Positions 35,776 to 44,225 of a stretch of 64,000 nucleotides of DNA are shown one piece after another. Origin of the DNA: Spirochaetales bacterium (GTDB taxonomy: Bacteria > Spirochaetota > Spirochaetia > JABMQR01); assembly GCA_018399255.1 (NCBI GenBank), contig JAGYPA010000002.1:124001-188000 (forward strand), given 5' to 3'. Numbering within the stretch: the stretch's first letter is position 1; each line of letters opens with the position of its first letter. The notes under the pieces are model-generated. The model had not been told where the DNA came from. It worked only from the letters and a program-made list of their open reading frames with translations, and ran no database searches. Made by a program: the position numbers and the translations under genes.

Positions 35776-38439
35776 TTACCGGGACAGCTCATCAACATGG
35801 CGGTTAATTTTCTCCAGGAGATCGCTGAATTCATCTCTTTTCCCTCGTTCTTTCTCAATAACAGCTGGTGGAGCACTTTCCAGGAATTTGCTGTTACCCA
35901 GCTTCTTTTCTACAGCATCCAATTGCTTAGCTGCTTTTTCGCGCTCCTTCGCAAGCTTCGCTAGTTCCTGAGGAACATCTATGGCATCCCTTACAAAAAC
36001 GAAAACCTCAAATCCCTCCCCAGCTACCGGCACACTGCCGTCTATGGACTCTGGTGTTTCATGATGAAACAAAACTTCTGAAGCATTGACAAATCGAGCA
36101 ATAAGTTCGCGCTGTTCGATCAGATACGGCAATTCAGTCAAATCTTCATCAGCCTTAACCATAATCCGTACTTTTTTTTCAGGAGGCAGTGAAAATTCAC
36201 TTTTCAGGGTTCTGACTTTTCTTACTACTTCCTGAAAAAGCGAAAACTGAACTTCAGCCTCGGGAGCATTCCGATCCTCACGAAACTGGGGATAGGCATC
36301 ACCTATAACATAACCGACGGTATTTGGAAGTTTTTGATAGATTTCTTCGGTTACAAAAGAAAGAAACGGATGCATCAGTCGCATGGACTCGGCAAGAATA
36401 TCAAGAAGCAGCGTCACTGCCCGGTTCTGATCCTCGAGCGAATTACTGTAAAGCAGGGATTTGGAAGCCTCTATGTACCAATCGCAAAAATCATTCCAGA
36501 AAAAGTCGTAAATAACCTGTGCTGCATCGTTAAAGCGATACGCATCCATCGCACTCTTAACTCCCGATGCGGCAGTATTGAGTCGATGATAAATCCATCG
36601 ATCAATAGAATGATGTTCCATGGTCTCAAGCGGCTGCAGTTCCCTTCCTTCGAGATTCATCAGCAAAAACCTGGCAGCATTCCATACTTTATTGGAAAAA
36701 CGCGAGCCTAATTTGAAAGTCTCCATATCGAGAAGAATATCGTGTCCTTGCGCAGCAAGAAAGCAAAGGGTGAACTTCATGGCATCTGCACCGTAAACAT
36801 CGACAACCTCAAGCGGGTCAATACCGTTACCCAGTGATTTCGACATCTTGCGTCCGGTTTTATCCCGCACAAGCCCGGTAATGCAAATATCCCGAAATGG
36901 CGCCTTACCGGTAAATTCCAGGCTGGCCATAATCATTCTGGCAACCCAGAAAAATATTATATCATACCCGGTTACAAGGGCATTGGTTGGAAAGTATTTT
37001 TGCAGATCGTCGGTATTATTCGGCCATCCCAGAGTTGAGAACGGCCAGAGCCATGATGAGAACCAGGTATCGAGCACATCTTCATCCTGTCGTATACGCG
37101 TACTACCGCACTTGATGCAAGCCTGAGGATCTTCACGCATGACCATCATCTCTCCGCAGTCGTCACAGTACCAGACTGGTATGCGGTGGCCCCACCAGAG
37201 TTGGCGGGATATGCACCAGTCCCTAATGTTGGTAAGCCAGTGGACGTACGTATTTTCCCATTTTTTCGGATAGAATCTGATTTCATCATTTTCAAGGGCT
37301 TTCAGGGCTTTATCAGCCAGTCCTTTCATTCGCACAAACCACTGATCCGACAGGTAAGGTTCTATTACCGTATTACAGCGATAGCAATGCCCGATTTGAT
37401 GAACATGGTCCTGAATACTCTCGAGCAGCCCTTCCTGACGCAAATCATCAAGTACAGCGGCGCGTGCAGTTTCCACATCCATTCCCCGGTACTTCTCAGG
37501 AACCTGAGCATTCAGAAGTCCATCCTGAGAGAGAATATTAACCTGGTCGAGATCATGCCGCTTACCGATTTCCCAGTCATTAATATCATGAGCGGGAGTA
37601 ATCTTGACCATTCCCGTACCAAAATCCATCGCCACATAACTGTCGGCTATTATCGGGATTTTTCGGTCAGTAAGCGGGAGCTTGAGCCATTTTCCTACCA
37701 GCTCTCTGTAACGTTCATCTTCAGGATTTACGGCAACTGCGACATCTCCCAGCAGCGTTTCAGGTCTAGTTGTGGCTATCATAATATATCCGCTTTCATC
37801 TGCAAACGGATAGCGAATGGTATGCAGCTTGCCCTGCTTCTCCTGATGCTCGACTTCATCATCCGAGAGCGCAGTACCGCAGGTGGCGCACCAGTTGATC
37901 AGATAGTTTCCCTTATATACCAACCCTCTTTCATAAAGAGCAACAAATACCTCCCGCACTGCTTCCGAAAGGCCTTCATCTAAAGTAAAACGCTCACGGG
38001 ACCAGTCACATGAAGAACCGATTTTTTTCAGCTGGTCAACAATAATCTTGTGGTGCCGATCTTTCACGCGCCAGGTTTCTTCAACAAATGATTCCCTGCC
38101 GATCTCATGCCGGCTCGTACCCCTGCTTTTAAGTTCTCGTTCTACAACATGCTGTGTTGCTATTCCGGCGTGATCTGATCCGGGAACCCAGAGAGTTGGA
38201 CGGCCAAGCATGCGATTGTAGCGAATAAGGACATCCTGGAGTGTGTTATTCAACCCATGCCCCATATGCAGAACTCCCGTAACATTGGGAGGTGGTATAA
38301 CAATAACAAAAGGATCTTTTTTCTCATTTTCATCGCTTCTTTCATGAGGTTTAAAAAAACCTTTCTCATTCCACTCCCGGTATATTCTTTCTTCAAAATC
38401 AGCCGGGCTGTATACCTTTGCAAGTTTAACGGCTTCCAT
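35776..38439 (-). CDS. valS: Valyl-tRNA synthetase
   Basis: An 887-residue class I synthetase. HMGH (residues 58-61) in PNVTGVLHMGHGLNNT is the HIGH signature and GRKMSKSLGN the KMSKS loop. The CP1 editing domain contains TTRPETLLGD, a zinc-like site CDDCGEMMVMREDPQACIKC is present, and the C-terminus ends in a coiled coil (LAKEREKAAKQLDAVEKKLG) as in other ValRS. ATG 38439 is chosen for AAGGAG about 10 nt upstream and the MEAVKLAKVYSPADFEERIY start. A weak hairpin (CGGTAAG/CTTACCG) overlaps the stop. Confidence 0.95.
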   Translation of the reverse strand: MEAVKLAKVYSPADFEERIYREWNEKGFFKPHERSDENEKKDPFVIVIPPPNVTGVLHMGHGLNNTLQDVLIRYNRMLGRPTLWVPGSDHAGIATQHVVERELKSRGTSRHEIGRESFVEETWRVKDRHHKIIVDQLKKIGSSCDWSRERFTLDEGLSEAVREVFVALYERGLVYKGNYLINWCATCGTALSDDEVEHQEKQGKLHTIRYPFADESGYIMIATTRPETLLGDVAVAVNPEDERYRELVGKWLKLPLTDRKIPIIADSYVAMDFGTGMVKITPAHDINDWEIGKRHDLDQVNILSQDGLLNAQVPEKYRGMDVETARAAVLDDLRQEGLLESIQDHVHQIGHCYRCNTVIEPYLSDQWFVRMKGLADKALKALENDEIRFYPKKWENTYVHWLTNIRDWCISRQLWWGHRIPVWYCDDCGEMMVMREDPQACIKCGSTRIRQDEDVLDTWFSSWLWPFSTLGWPNNTDDLQKYFPTNALVTGYDIIFFWVARMIMASLEFTGKAPFRDICITGLVRDKTGRKMSKSLGNGIDPLEVVDVYGADAMKFTLCFLAAQGHDILLDMETFKLGSRFSNKVWNAARFLLMNLEGRELQPLETMEHHSIDRWIYHRLNTAASGVKSAMDAYRFNDAAQVIYDFFWNDFCDWYIEASKSLLYSNSLEDQNRAVTLLLDILAESMRLMHPFLSFVTEEIYQKLPNTVGYVIGDAYPQFREDRNAPEAEVQFSLFQEVVRKVRTLKSEFSLPPEKKVRIMVKADEDLTELPYLIEQRELIARFVNASEVLFHHETPESIDGSVPVAGEGFEVFVFVRDAIDVPQELAKLAKEREKAAKQLDAVEKKLGNSKFLESAPPAVIEKERGKRDEFSDLLEKINRHVDELSR

Positions 38440-38553
38440 AAATAGGGAACTCCTTGTTTTGAGACCCATACGGGTCTGTAATAACCTAAGCAGGATAATG
38501 CGGCTAATAGTATCAAAAAGAGCATGAGAATACAATCATAGACAGGGATGAGC

Positions 38554-38595
38554 CGAAAAAAAATCAGCTGCCTTAAAGGACAACTGATTTTTTCG
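38554..38595 (-). terminator. Terminator of the sigma/anti-sigma operon
   Basis: An A-rich arm ending AATCAG and a complementary arm starting CTGATT with a T run form a perfect stem with an inner hairpin. On the minus strand eight Ts follow, just after the anti-sigma gene. Confidence 0.75.
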
Positions 38596-38612
38596 AAATA
38601 TGCAGAGCTATT

Positions 38613-39467
38613 TTACAAGGCTTCAGAATCTTCAGAAACCGGAGCTTCCGGTTCGTCTTCAACTGCAGGAACCTCTTCTTCAGAAACACTCTCTTCTTCA
38701 GTCACTTCTTCAGTCACTTCTTCAGTCACTTCTTCAGTCACTTCTTCAGCATCAGCATCGCTGTCTGCAGCATCTGATGCATCAGCTTCCAACTCTGCAT
38801 CAACGGTATCCGCTGATTCAAGAGTCATTACCGGAATTGCGTCAACGCCTTTCAAGACTGCGTCTTCGGAAATTTCAGGAACAGAATTCATTAAATTGGA
38901 TCTTATAACCGGTGAGTTAACTTTCAGAGGCTCAACACTTTTCAGTCTGAGATCGACCTCAAATCCGCGCTCATCAAGCAGCTGCAGAATCTCTTCTATG
39001 GTCAAGTCACGCATTGAGCGTTCGGTCGGGGAGGCGTCGGTTGCAACTACTGGTATCAGTGTATTACTGGCAGTCCCTTTATTCTCGCTGCTTATTACCG
39101 GAATCTCCGGAATAACGGGGCTCTTGACCCGTGCTGTAAAAAATATTCCTGCAGCAAAAATTATAACAACTGCTGCAGCTGCAGCAAATACTACCGGAGC
39201 CTTGAATGTAAACCGCTTTTCGATGACTTTTTCTTTAACAGCTGAAACACAATGTTTTTCCAGATACTGCCACACCCTTTCGCGCTGAACTGAAAATTCA
39301 TCTTCTCTAAGTCTTGCCGCTTTGATATCTGTCTCAAGGTCCTGAAGCTGGTCGTAACGAGATTTGCAGGTTGCACAATGAAGTAAATGTTCTTCAACCT
39401 GAGTTTTCCAAGGTTCGGCAAGTTCACCGTCTATATATGTGGAAAGAACCTGATCATCAAAGCACAT
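38613..39467 (-). CDS. Anti-sigma factor with zinc-binding N-terminus
   Basis: A 284-residue single-pass membrane protein. The N-terminal zf-HC2/ZAS domain carries HLLHCATC (H-x3-C-x2-C) within LVEEHLLHCATCKSRY-like sequence. A membrane helix (VVFAAAAAVVIIFAAGIFF) lies near residue 105, followed by a periplasmic region with DLTIEEILQLLDERGF, and a highly acidic tail built from four EEVT repeats. It should hold the adjacent ECF sigma factor inactive until an envelope signal arrives. ATG 39467 has AGGAGG 6 nt upstream and overlaps the sigma gene by 11 bp. Confidence 0.88.
   Translation of the reverse strand: MCFDDQVLSTYIDGELAEPWKTQVEEHLLHCATCKSRYDQLQDLETDIKAARLREDEFSVQRERVWQYLEKHCVSAVKEKVIEKRFTFKAPVVFAAAAAVVIIFAAGIFFTARVKSPVIPEIPVISSENKGTASNTLIPVVATDASPTERSMRDLTIEEILQLLDERGFEVDLRLKSVEPLKVNSPVIRSNLMNSVPEISEDAVLKGVDAIPVMTLESADTVDAELEADASDAADSDADAEEVTEEVTEEVTEEVTEEESVSEEEVPAVEDEPEAPVSEDSEAL
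38701..38748 (-). repeat. Four perfect 12-bp tandem repeats inside the anti-sigma gene
   Basis: GTCACTTCTTCA is repeated four times without change and encodes EEVT units. Being a multiple of three, copy-number change would lengthen or shorten the acidic tail without frameshift. Confidence 0.9.
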
Positions 39468-39984
39468 AAATTCCCTCCTGATCCAATAGCTTTTCCAATT
39501 GCTGCTTTGCGCGGTGCACCCGCACTTTGACATTGCTTTCAGTAATATTCAGAATATTCGCAATCTCCTTATAATTCAAGTCACTGTACTCCTTTAACAC
39601 CAATACAGCACGAAGTTTTTCCGGAAGCTGCTGGATTGCATTTCTGACCAATTCACAGGTCTCGTTACCAATAACTGTTTCTTCACCGGTCTTGACAGAG
39701 GGAAGCGGCTGCTTTTTGATTTTATCTACAGCTACTTTCTCCCTCCCTTTCCGCTTCACATAGTTGATCGACAGGTTTTTCGTGACCCTGATCAGCCAGT
39801 ACTTCGCCTCATCAACCGACGGAAAGATCAGACCGCGATCGAAAAAGCGGATAAATGCCTCTTGGCAAATATCCTCGGAAGCATCCATATTATATGTCAC
39901 ATGGTAAGCCACTCTCATAATTACAGGAAATACTTCTTTATATACCTGCTTGAATGACTCTAATCCGCTGCTGTTAACTTCCAT
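39457..39984 (-). CDS. ECF RNA polymerase sigma factor
   Basis: A 175-residue sigma-70 family, ECF-type protein. Region 2 includes DASEDICQEAFIRFFDR, and KYWLIRVTKNLSINYVKRK follows. Region 4 is QLPEKLRAVLVLKEYSDLNYKEIANILN with recognition helix ITESNVKVRVHRAKQQLEKLL. It lies 28 bp after cysS and overlaps the anti-sigma gene, the usual arrangement for a membrane-signal-controlled regulon. No autoregulatory promoter was recognised in the short gap, so its transcription may depend on readthrough from cysS. Confidence 0.93.
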   Translation of the reverse strand: MEVNSSGLESFKQVYKEVFPVIMRVAYHVTYNMDASEDICQEAFIRFFDRGLIFPSVDEAKYWLIRVTKNLSINYVKRKGREKVAVDKIKKQPLPSVKTGEETVIGNETCELVRNAIQQLPEKLRAVLVLKEYSDLNYKEIANILNITESNVKVRVHRAKQQLEKLLDQEGIYVL

Positions 39985-40012
39985 AAGCTCAACAATTATC
40001 CGCCTGAGATAG

Positions 40013-41458
40013 TTACACTATTTTTCTCCAGGTTGTACCTGAAGCTGTGTCTTTAATTTCGATCCCCATTACCTGGAGTATATCACGTATTTGATCTGCA
40101 CGGGAATAGTCTCTGGCAGCCCGTGCTTCAGACCTTTCATGCAGCAGTCGTTCCACCTCTGCATCCGTTTCCGGTTCAAGTCCGTTCTGTTCTTCAGCAG
40201 CCCGTTCGAGCAGGGAAAGTCCGAACACGCTGTCCATTTCTCCGATTATTAATAACTTTTCGTCCGGCGGCAGCTCCTGATCCTTAATCACGTTCCACAA
40301 AACCGATAGGCCGCGGGGCATATTCAGATCTCTTCCTATATACTCCTGGAAACGAGAAAGCAGCGCTTTTCCTTTTTCAGAAATATTGCTCTGAGCATCC
40401 TGCCCCTGAAAACTATTCAGATTTCCGGACTGCATCAGAAAACTGCTGATCCTCTCCAGGAGATTCAGCCTGGCGTTGCGGGCGGAATCCAGCGCCTCAA
40501 AGGAAAACTGCAGCTGTGATCGATAATGAGCTCCCAAGCAGAAATATCGATAATCCAGAGGATCGTACCCCTTCTCCTCCAGTAAAGACAGGGTAAGAAA
40601 CTCACCCTTCGATTTGGACATTTTCCCGCTGTCATCTATAAGAAATTCACCGTGAAGCCAATACTTCACCCACGGTTTTCCCGTAGCCGCTTCTGACTGG
40701 GCTATTTCGTTGGTATGATGAACATTAACGTGGTCAGTTCCGCCGCAGTGAATATCAAACTGCTCCCCAAGATACTTCATACTCATGGCACTGCACTCGA
40801 TATGCCATCCAGGATACCCTTTCCCCCACGGCGAATCCCACACCATTGCCTGATTTTCAAACTTGGATCTGGTAAACCACAGGGCAAAATCCTTCGGATT
40901 GCGCTTGTTCTCATCAACCTCAATTCTGGCACCGGACTGGAGTTCATCCAGCTTGAGTCCCGCCATCCTGCCGTAATCAGGGAATGTGTCAATACTGAAA
41001 TAAACATTCCCCCCGGCTGTATAGGTATGCCCCTTCTCCTCGAGTCTCTGAATCAACTTTATCATATCCTGAATATGGTCAGTAGCCTTGCAGGCAACAG
41101 TCGGCCTGATAATATTCAGTTTTTCTGTATCCCTGAAAAATGCATCGGTATAAAACCGGGCAATCTCCCAGACGCTTTTACCGCTCTCCCGGGATGACTT
41201 AAGCATTTTATCCTCGCCTTCATCATTGTCGCCGGTAAGGTGCCCTACATCGGTAATATTCATAACATGATTCACCCGGCAGCCCGAATATTCCAGAACC
41301 CGGCGCAGAAAGTCCTCAAAGAGATAAGTCCGGAGGTTGCCGATATGAGCAAAGTTGTAGACTGTGGGACCACAGGCGTACATTGAAACAACCTGATCCT
41401 CAAGGGTTTTAAATTCCTCAAGGGTACGACCGAATGTATTGTACAACGTAATTTGCAT
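40013..41458 (-). CDS. cysS: Cysteinyl-tRNA synthetase
   Basis: A 481-residue class I synthetase. The zinc ligand Cys29 (YACGPTVYN) and HIGN (residues 38-41) lie near the N-terminus; WHIECSAM and HHTNEIAQSEA provide the other zinc ligands, and GKMSKSKGEFLTL is the KMSKS loop. ATG 41458 follows GGAGGGGAG; the longer frame upstream is not needed. It leads an apparent cysS-sigma-anti-sigma transcript. Its leader has a TATAAT (41577-41582, minus) inside a 14-bp palindrome and short direct repeats of CCTGATGC. Confidence 0.95.
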   Translation of the reverse strand: MQITLYNTFGRTLEEFKTLEDQVVSMYACGPTVYNFAHIGNLRTYLFEDFLRRVLEYSGCRVNHVMNITDVGHLTGDNDEGEDKMLKSSRESGKSVWEIARFYTDAFFRDTEKLNIIRPTVACKATDHIQDMIKLIQRLEEKGHTYTAGGNVYFSIDTFPDYGRMAGLKLDELQSGARIEVDENKRNPKDFALWFTRSKFENQAMVWDSPWGKGYPGWHIECSAMSMKYLGEQFDIHCGGTDHVNVHHTNEIAQSEAATGKPWVKYWLHGEFLIDDSGKMSKSKGEFLTLSLLEEKGYDPLDYRYFCLGAHYRSQLQFSFEALDSARNARLNLLERISSFLMQSGNLNSFQGQDAQSNISEKGKALLSRFQEYIGRDLNMPRGLSVLWNVIKDQELPPDEKLLIIGEMDSVFGLSLLERAAEEQNGLEPETDAEVERLLHERSEARAARDYSRADQIRDILQVMGIEIKDTASGTTWRKIV

Positions 41459-41826
41459 TGATTCTCCCCTCCATTCTCCTTCCCGAGCCACACACCTGAT
41501 GCCCGATGCCTGATGCCTTACGTCTGTTACCCGCCGGAAACAAAACTGCTTTAATAGTACCTGATCGGCTAAAAAAATTATAACCGGTTATATGCAAGAC
41601 CTGACCACATACCATGTATGGCGTTTATTAACGGCAGAATACCGCACATTTGTAAAAAATGGATTCTATCACTATCCTGACGCTGTTTCAAGTTACCTCT
41701 TTTTTCAAAGAAAACCAATAGTCCGACTGAAAATCTCTCTGGAAAACTGGCAGCACGGTAAAACACGTCCATTGGGAACAGTTTTATATATTTGCGAAAA
41801 AATCATTAATAATCTACAATATCAGA
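41459..41826. other. Divergent promoter region between cysS and murB
   Basis: In 368 bp I see cysS leader sequence with CCTGATGC/CCGATGC direct repeats (about 41498-41519), a perfect palindrome TATAACCGGTTATA (41579-41592) overlapping a TATAAT for cysS, and the murB promoter near 41792-41820. An 80-codon plus-strand frame (41592-41834) runs through it but shows no Shine-Dalgarno or recognisable family and contains the murB promoter, so I do not call it. Confidence 0.5.
41792..41820 (+). promoter_or_regulatory. murB promoter, probably leaderless
   Basis: TTGCGA (41792-41797), 17-bp spacer, TACAAT (41815-41820), then 6 nt to the GTG start at 41827. Confidence 0.6.
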
Positions 41827-42786
41827 GTGATTGAAACTGTAAAAAGATTTCTGGATAAACATGGTGTTCATGAAGTAGTGGAAACCCGTATCCCTCTTGC
41901 TCCGTTCACATCGCTGCACTGCGGAGGACCGGCAGATATTCTTATTCGCCCTGAATACATGGCATCAGTTCCGGAAATTTTCAGGATGGGACAAATTCTG
42001 GGGCTCCCGATAACTTTGTTAGGCAATGGAACGAATGTGCTGATACCTGACGGGGGGCTGCGGGGAGTTGTCGTACTGACAACCGCCCTGAAGCGGATTA
42101 CCGTTGAATCGGAAGAGATTACCGCCGAGTGCGGGGTCTCTGTTTACAATCTTTGCAGAACAGCAGCCGCGAGAGGGTTCAAAGGTATTGAACGTCTTTA
42201 CGGCATTCCGGGAACAGTCGGAGGTGCGGTATTGGGAAATGCAGGCTGTTTCGGCAGCGAAATATCTGATACCATTGTCTGGGTTGAAACACTGCATGAA
42301 AATGGAAGGATCAGCCTGGTAAGCAAGGAGAAGGCAGGATTTTCCTATCGCAGCTCGAACATAGGAAGGACTTCCAGGATGATTACCCGGGTCTGTTTTT
42401 CCATGCCGGAAAAGGCTGATCCTGAACTGCTCAGAAAAACCCATCAGGAATATGAGGAGAGGCGTCGGGTTACGGGACATTACCGCTATCCTTCAGCGGG
42501 ATCAGTATTCAAGAAACCGGTTACAGACCGGAAAAGCAGATTTTTCGGCATGTCTGCTGGTGAACTGATAGAGCTGGCCGGTCTGAAAGGAGTAACACAG
42601 AATGGAGCATGTATTGCTGACTACCATGCAAACTTCATTATCAACCCGGATTACCAGGCTCATTTTGCCGATATTCTGGATCTGATAACTCTGGCACGCA
42701 GAAAGGTTGAAGAAAACACTGGAATTCTTCTTACCTGTGAACTGCGGATACTTCAGGAAAACGGGCAGCCCCTGGATCTTCCGTAA
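41827..42786 (+). CDS. murB: UDP-N-acetylenolpyruvoylglucosamine reductase
   Basis: A 319-residue FAD enzyme that makes UDP-MurNAc for peptidoglycan. It is a type II MurB: APFTSLHCGGPADILIRP at the start, LGNGTNVLIPDGGLRGVV, GIERLYGIPGTVGGAVLGNAG (FAD-binding), FSYRSSN, and SAGSVFKKP with the active-site Ser. The C-terminus has NGACIADYHANFIINP. The start is GTG 41827, with no Shine-Dalgarno and a promoter ending 6 nt before it. Confidence 0.94.
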   Translation: MIETVKRFLDKHGVHEVVETRIPLAPFTSLHCGGPADILIRPEYMASVPEIFRMGQILGLPITLLGNGTNVLIPDGGLRGVVVLTTALKRITVESEEITAECGVSVYNLCRTAAARGFKGIERLYGIPGTVGGAVLGNAGCFGSEISDTIVWVETLHENGRISLVSKEKAGFSYRSSNIGRTSRMITRVCFSMPEKADPELLRKTHQEYEERRRVTGHYRYPSAGSVFKKPVTDRKSRFFGMSAGELIELAGLKGVTQNGACIADYHANFIINPDYQAHFADILDLITLARRKVEENTGILLTCELRILQENGQPLDLP

Positions 42787-42851
42787 AAACGGGCCTGATC
42801 CCGGGATCGGAATCGGAATCGGGATAGGGATCAGAAAAAAGGAGAAACATT

Positions 42852-44198
42852 ATGAGCAATATTCTTGAACATTACCTCGAGTATCAGGAAAAAATGTCTC
42901 CCCAGGAAAAGCGATCGTATTTGCATGACATCGCTTTTTCCGATCTCCTCGACGCCTGGGAAGAGCTGGATGCCGAAAACGCCCTCAAGGTATTTGTCGA
43001 TCTTCCGCTGGATATCAGAACTGATTTATTTACTGAACTAAGCGAAAGTGAGCAGGAATTTATTCTTTCCAACCTTTCAATCCAAAGCAAAAAAACGCTG
43101 TTCAAGATGATGGAGCCTGATGACCTCGTTGACATCATGCAGAGTGCTTCAAAAGAGGTTCGCGACGCAGTCTGGGAAAACTTGAGCGATGAGAGCAAGC
43201 GGGAAATGCTCTTTCTCCTCCGATATGATGAGGACGATGCCGCCGGTTTGATGACTCCGCGATTTCTTGCTGTTCAGTCTCGCATTACGGTTGCCCAGGC
43301 TATTCAGTTTATCAGGGGAAAGTGCGATTCGGTAGAATATCTCTTCAGCATTTATATTATTGACAATCTGGAACGTCTGATCGGCAGCATCACGATGAAG
43401 GAGCTTCTGGCTTCATCTGACGCAGCTAAAATTTCCGAGCTGATCAAGGAAAAGCCAGTCAGCGTCTATGAAGATACCGACCAGGAGGATGTAGCCAGAG
43501 TTATGGAAGAAAACGATCTGGCTGCTATCCCGGTAATCAGCCATGACCATGTGCTGATAGGTATAGTTACGTTTGATGATATTATTGATGTAATACGGGA
43601 AGAGCAGACCGAGGATGTCTACAAGATGGGTGCTATGGGAGGATCCTCAGTATCCTATATGGACAGCTCGATCTGGGCGCTGGTGCGCAAGCGAATTCCC
43701 TGGCTTATCATCCTCCTCCTTCTGGGAACCATTTCGGCCAATATTCTCGAGCGTTACGAGACCCTGATGGTCGGGGCGGCCTTTCTGATCATTTTCATGC
43801 CGGTTATTACCCAGACGGGAGGCAACACCGGCAGTCAGTCTTCCACCCTGATGATTCGCGGGCTGGCCACCGGAGAAATTCAGTTTCGGGAAATCTTGAA
43901 AATCATCGGTAAAGAATGTTTGATCGGCATTATTCTGGGTCTGGCTACCGGTTTCGTCATTATTTTCCGCAGCATACTGCTTCCACCCCAGGTTGATATT
44001 TTTCAGGGTGCAGTAATAGGAATAGCCCTGGCATTTGTTGTCCTCATATCAAATATTCTGGGTATAGCCGCTCCGCTGCTGATACATCGGGCAGGATTCG
44101 ACCCGACAGTCATGTCAGCCCCCCTCATGGCAACCCTTATCGATATTTGCGGATATGCCATCTATTTCGAGACAGCACGGTGGCTGCTTAAGCTGTAA
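42852..44198 (+). CDS. mgtE: Magnesium transporter MgtE
   Basis: A 448-residue Mg2+ channel. In order: the MgtE N domain (residues 1-130, superhelical), two CBS domains (AGLMTPRFLAVQSRITV and VSVYEDTDQEDVARVMEEND), a plug helix, and five membrane helices with QTGGNTGSQSSTLMIRG and the pore-lining PLMATLIDICGY. Cytosolic Mg2+ binding to N/CBS closes the pore. AAAGGAG precedes the ATG. A run of five GGRATC-like 6-bp repeats (about 42802-42834) lies in the gap after murB. Confidence 0.95.
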   Translation: MSNILEHYLEYQEKMSPQEKRSYLHDIAFSDLLDAWEELDAENALKVFVDLPLDIRTDLFTELSESEQEFILSNLSIQSKKTLFKMMEPDDLVDIMQSASKEVRDAVWENLSDESKREMLFLLRYDEDDAAGLMTPRFLAVQSRITVAQAIQFIRGKCDSVEYLFSIYIIDNLERLIGSITMKELLASSDAAKISELIKEKPVSVYEDTDQEDVARVMEENDLAAIPVISHDHVLIGIVTFDDIIDVIREEQTEDVYKMGAMGGSSVSYMDSSIWALVRKRIPWLIILLLLGTISANILERYETLMVGAAFLIIFMPVITQTGGNTGSQSSTLMIRGLATGEIQFREILKIIGKECLIGIILGLATGFVIIFRSILLPPQVDIFQGAVIGIALAFVVLISNILGIAAPLLIHRAGFDPTVMSAPLMATLIDICGYAIYFETARWLLKL

Positions 44199-44225
44199 CC
44201 TGCCGCAGTTTAGAGGTTGTCGGTT

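Noticed and set aside
37186-37983. 265-codon plus-strand open frame
   Set aside because: Lies wholly inside valS on the opposite strand; shadow of a conserved gene.
38701-38748. CRISPR-like array
   Set aside because: The repeat units are 12 bp, contiguous, without spacers, and in frame in a coding gene.
38548-39288. Ser/Thr-rich plus-strand frame of 246 codons resembling a mucin-like protein
   Set aside because: The complement of the anti-sigma gene; the serine runs are the reverse of its acidic EEVT repeats.
41592-41834. 80-codon plus-strand frame before murB
   Set aside because: No Shine-Dalgarno, no recognised family, and it contains the murB promoter; composition is intergenic.
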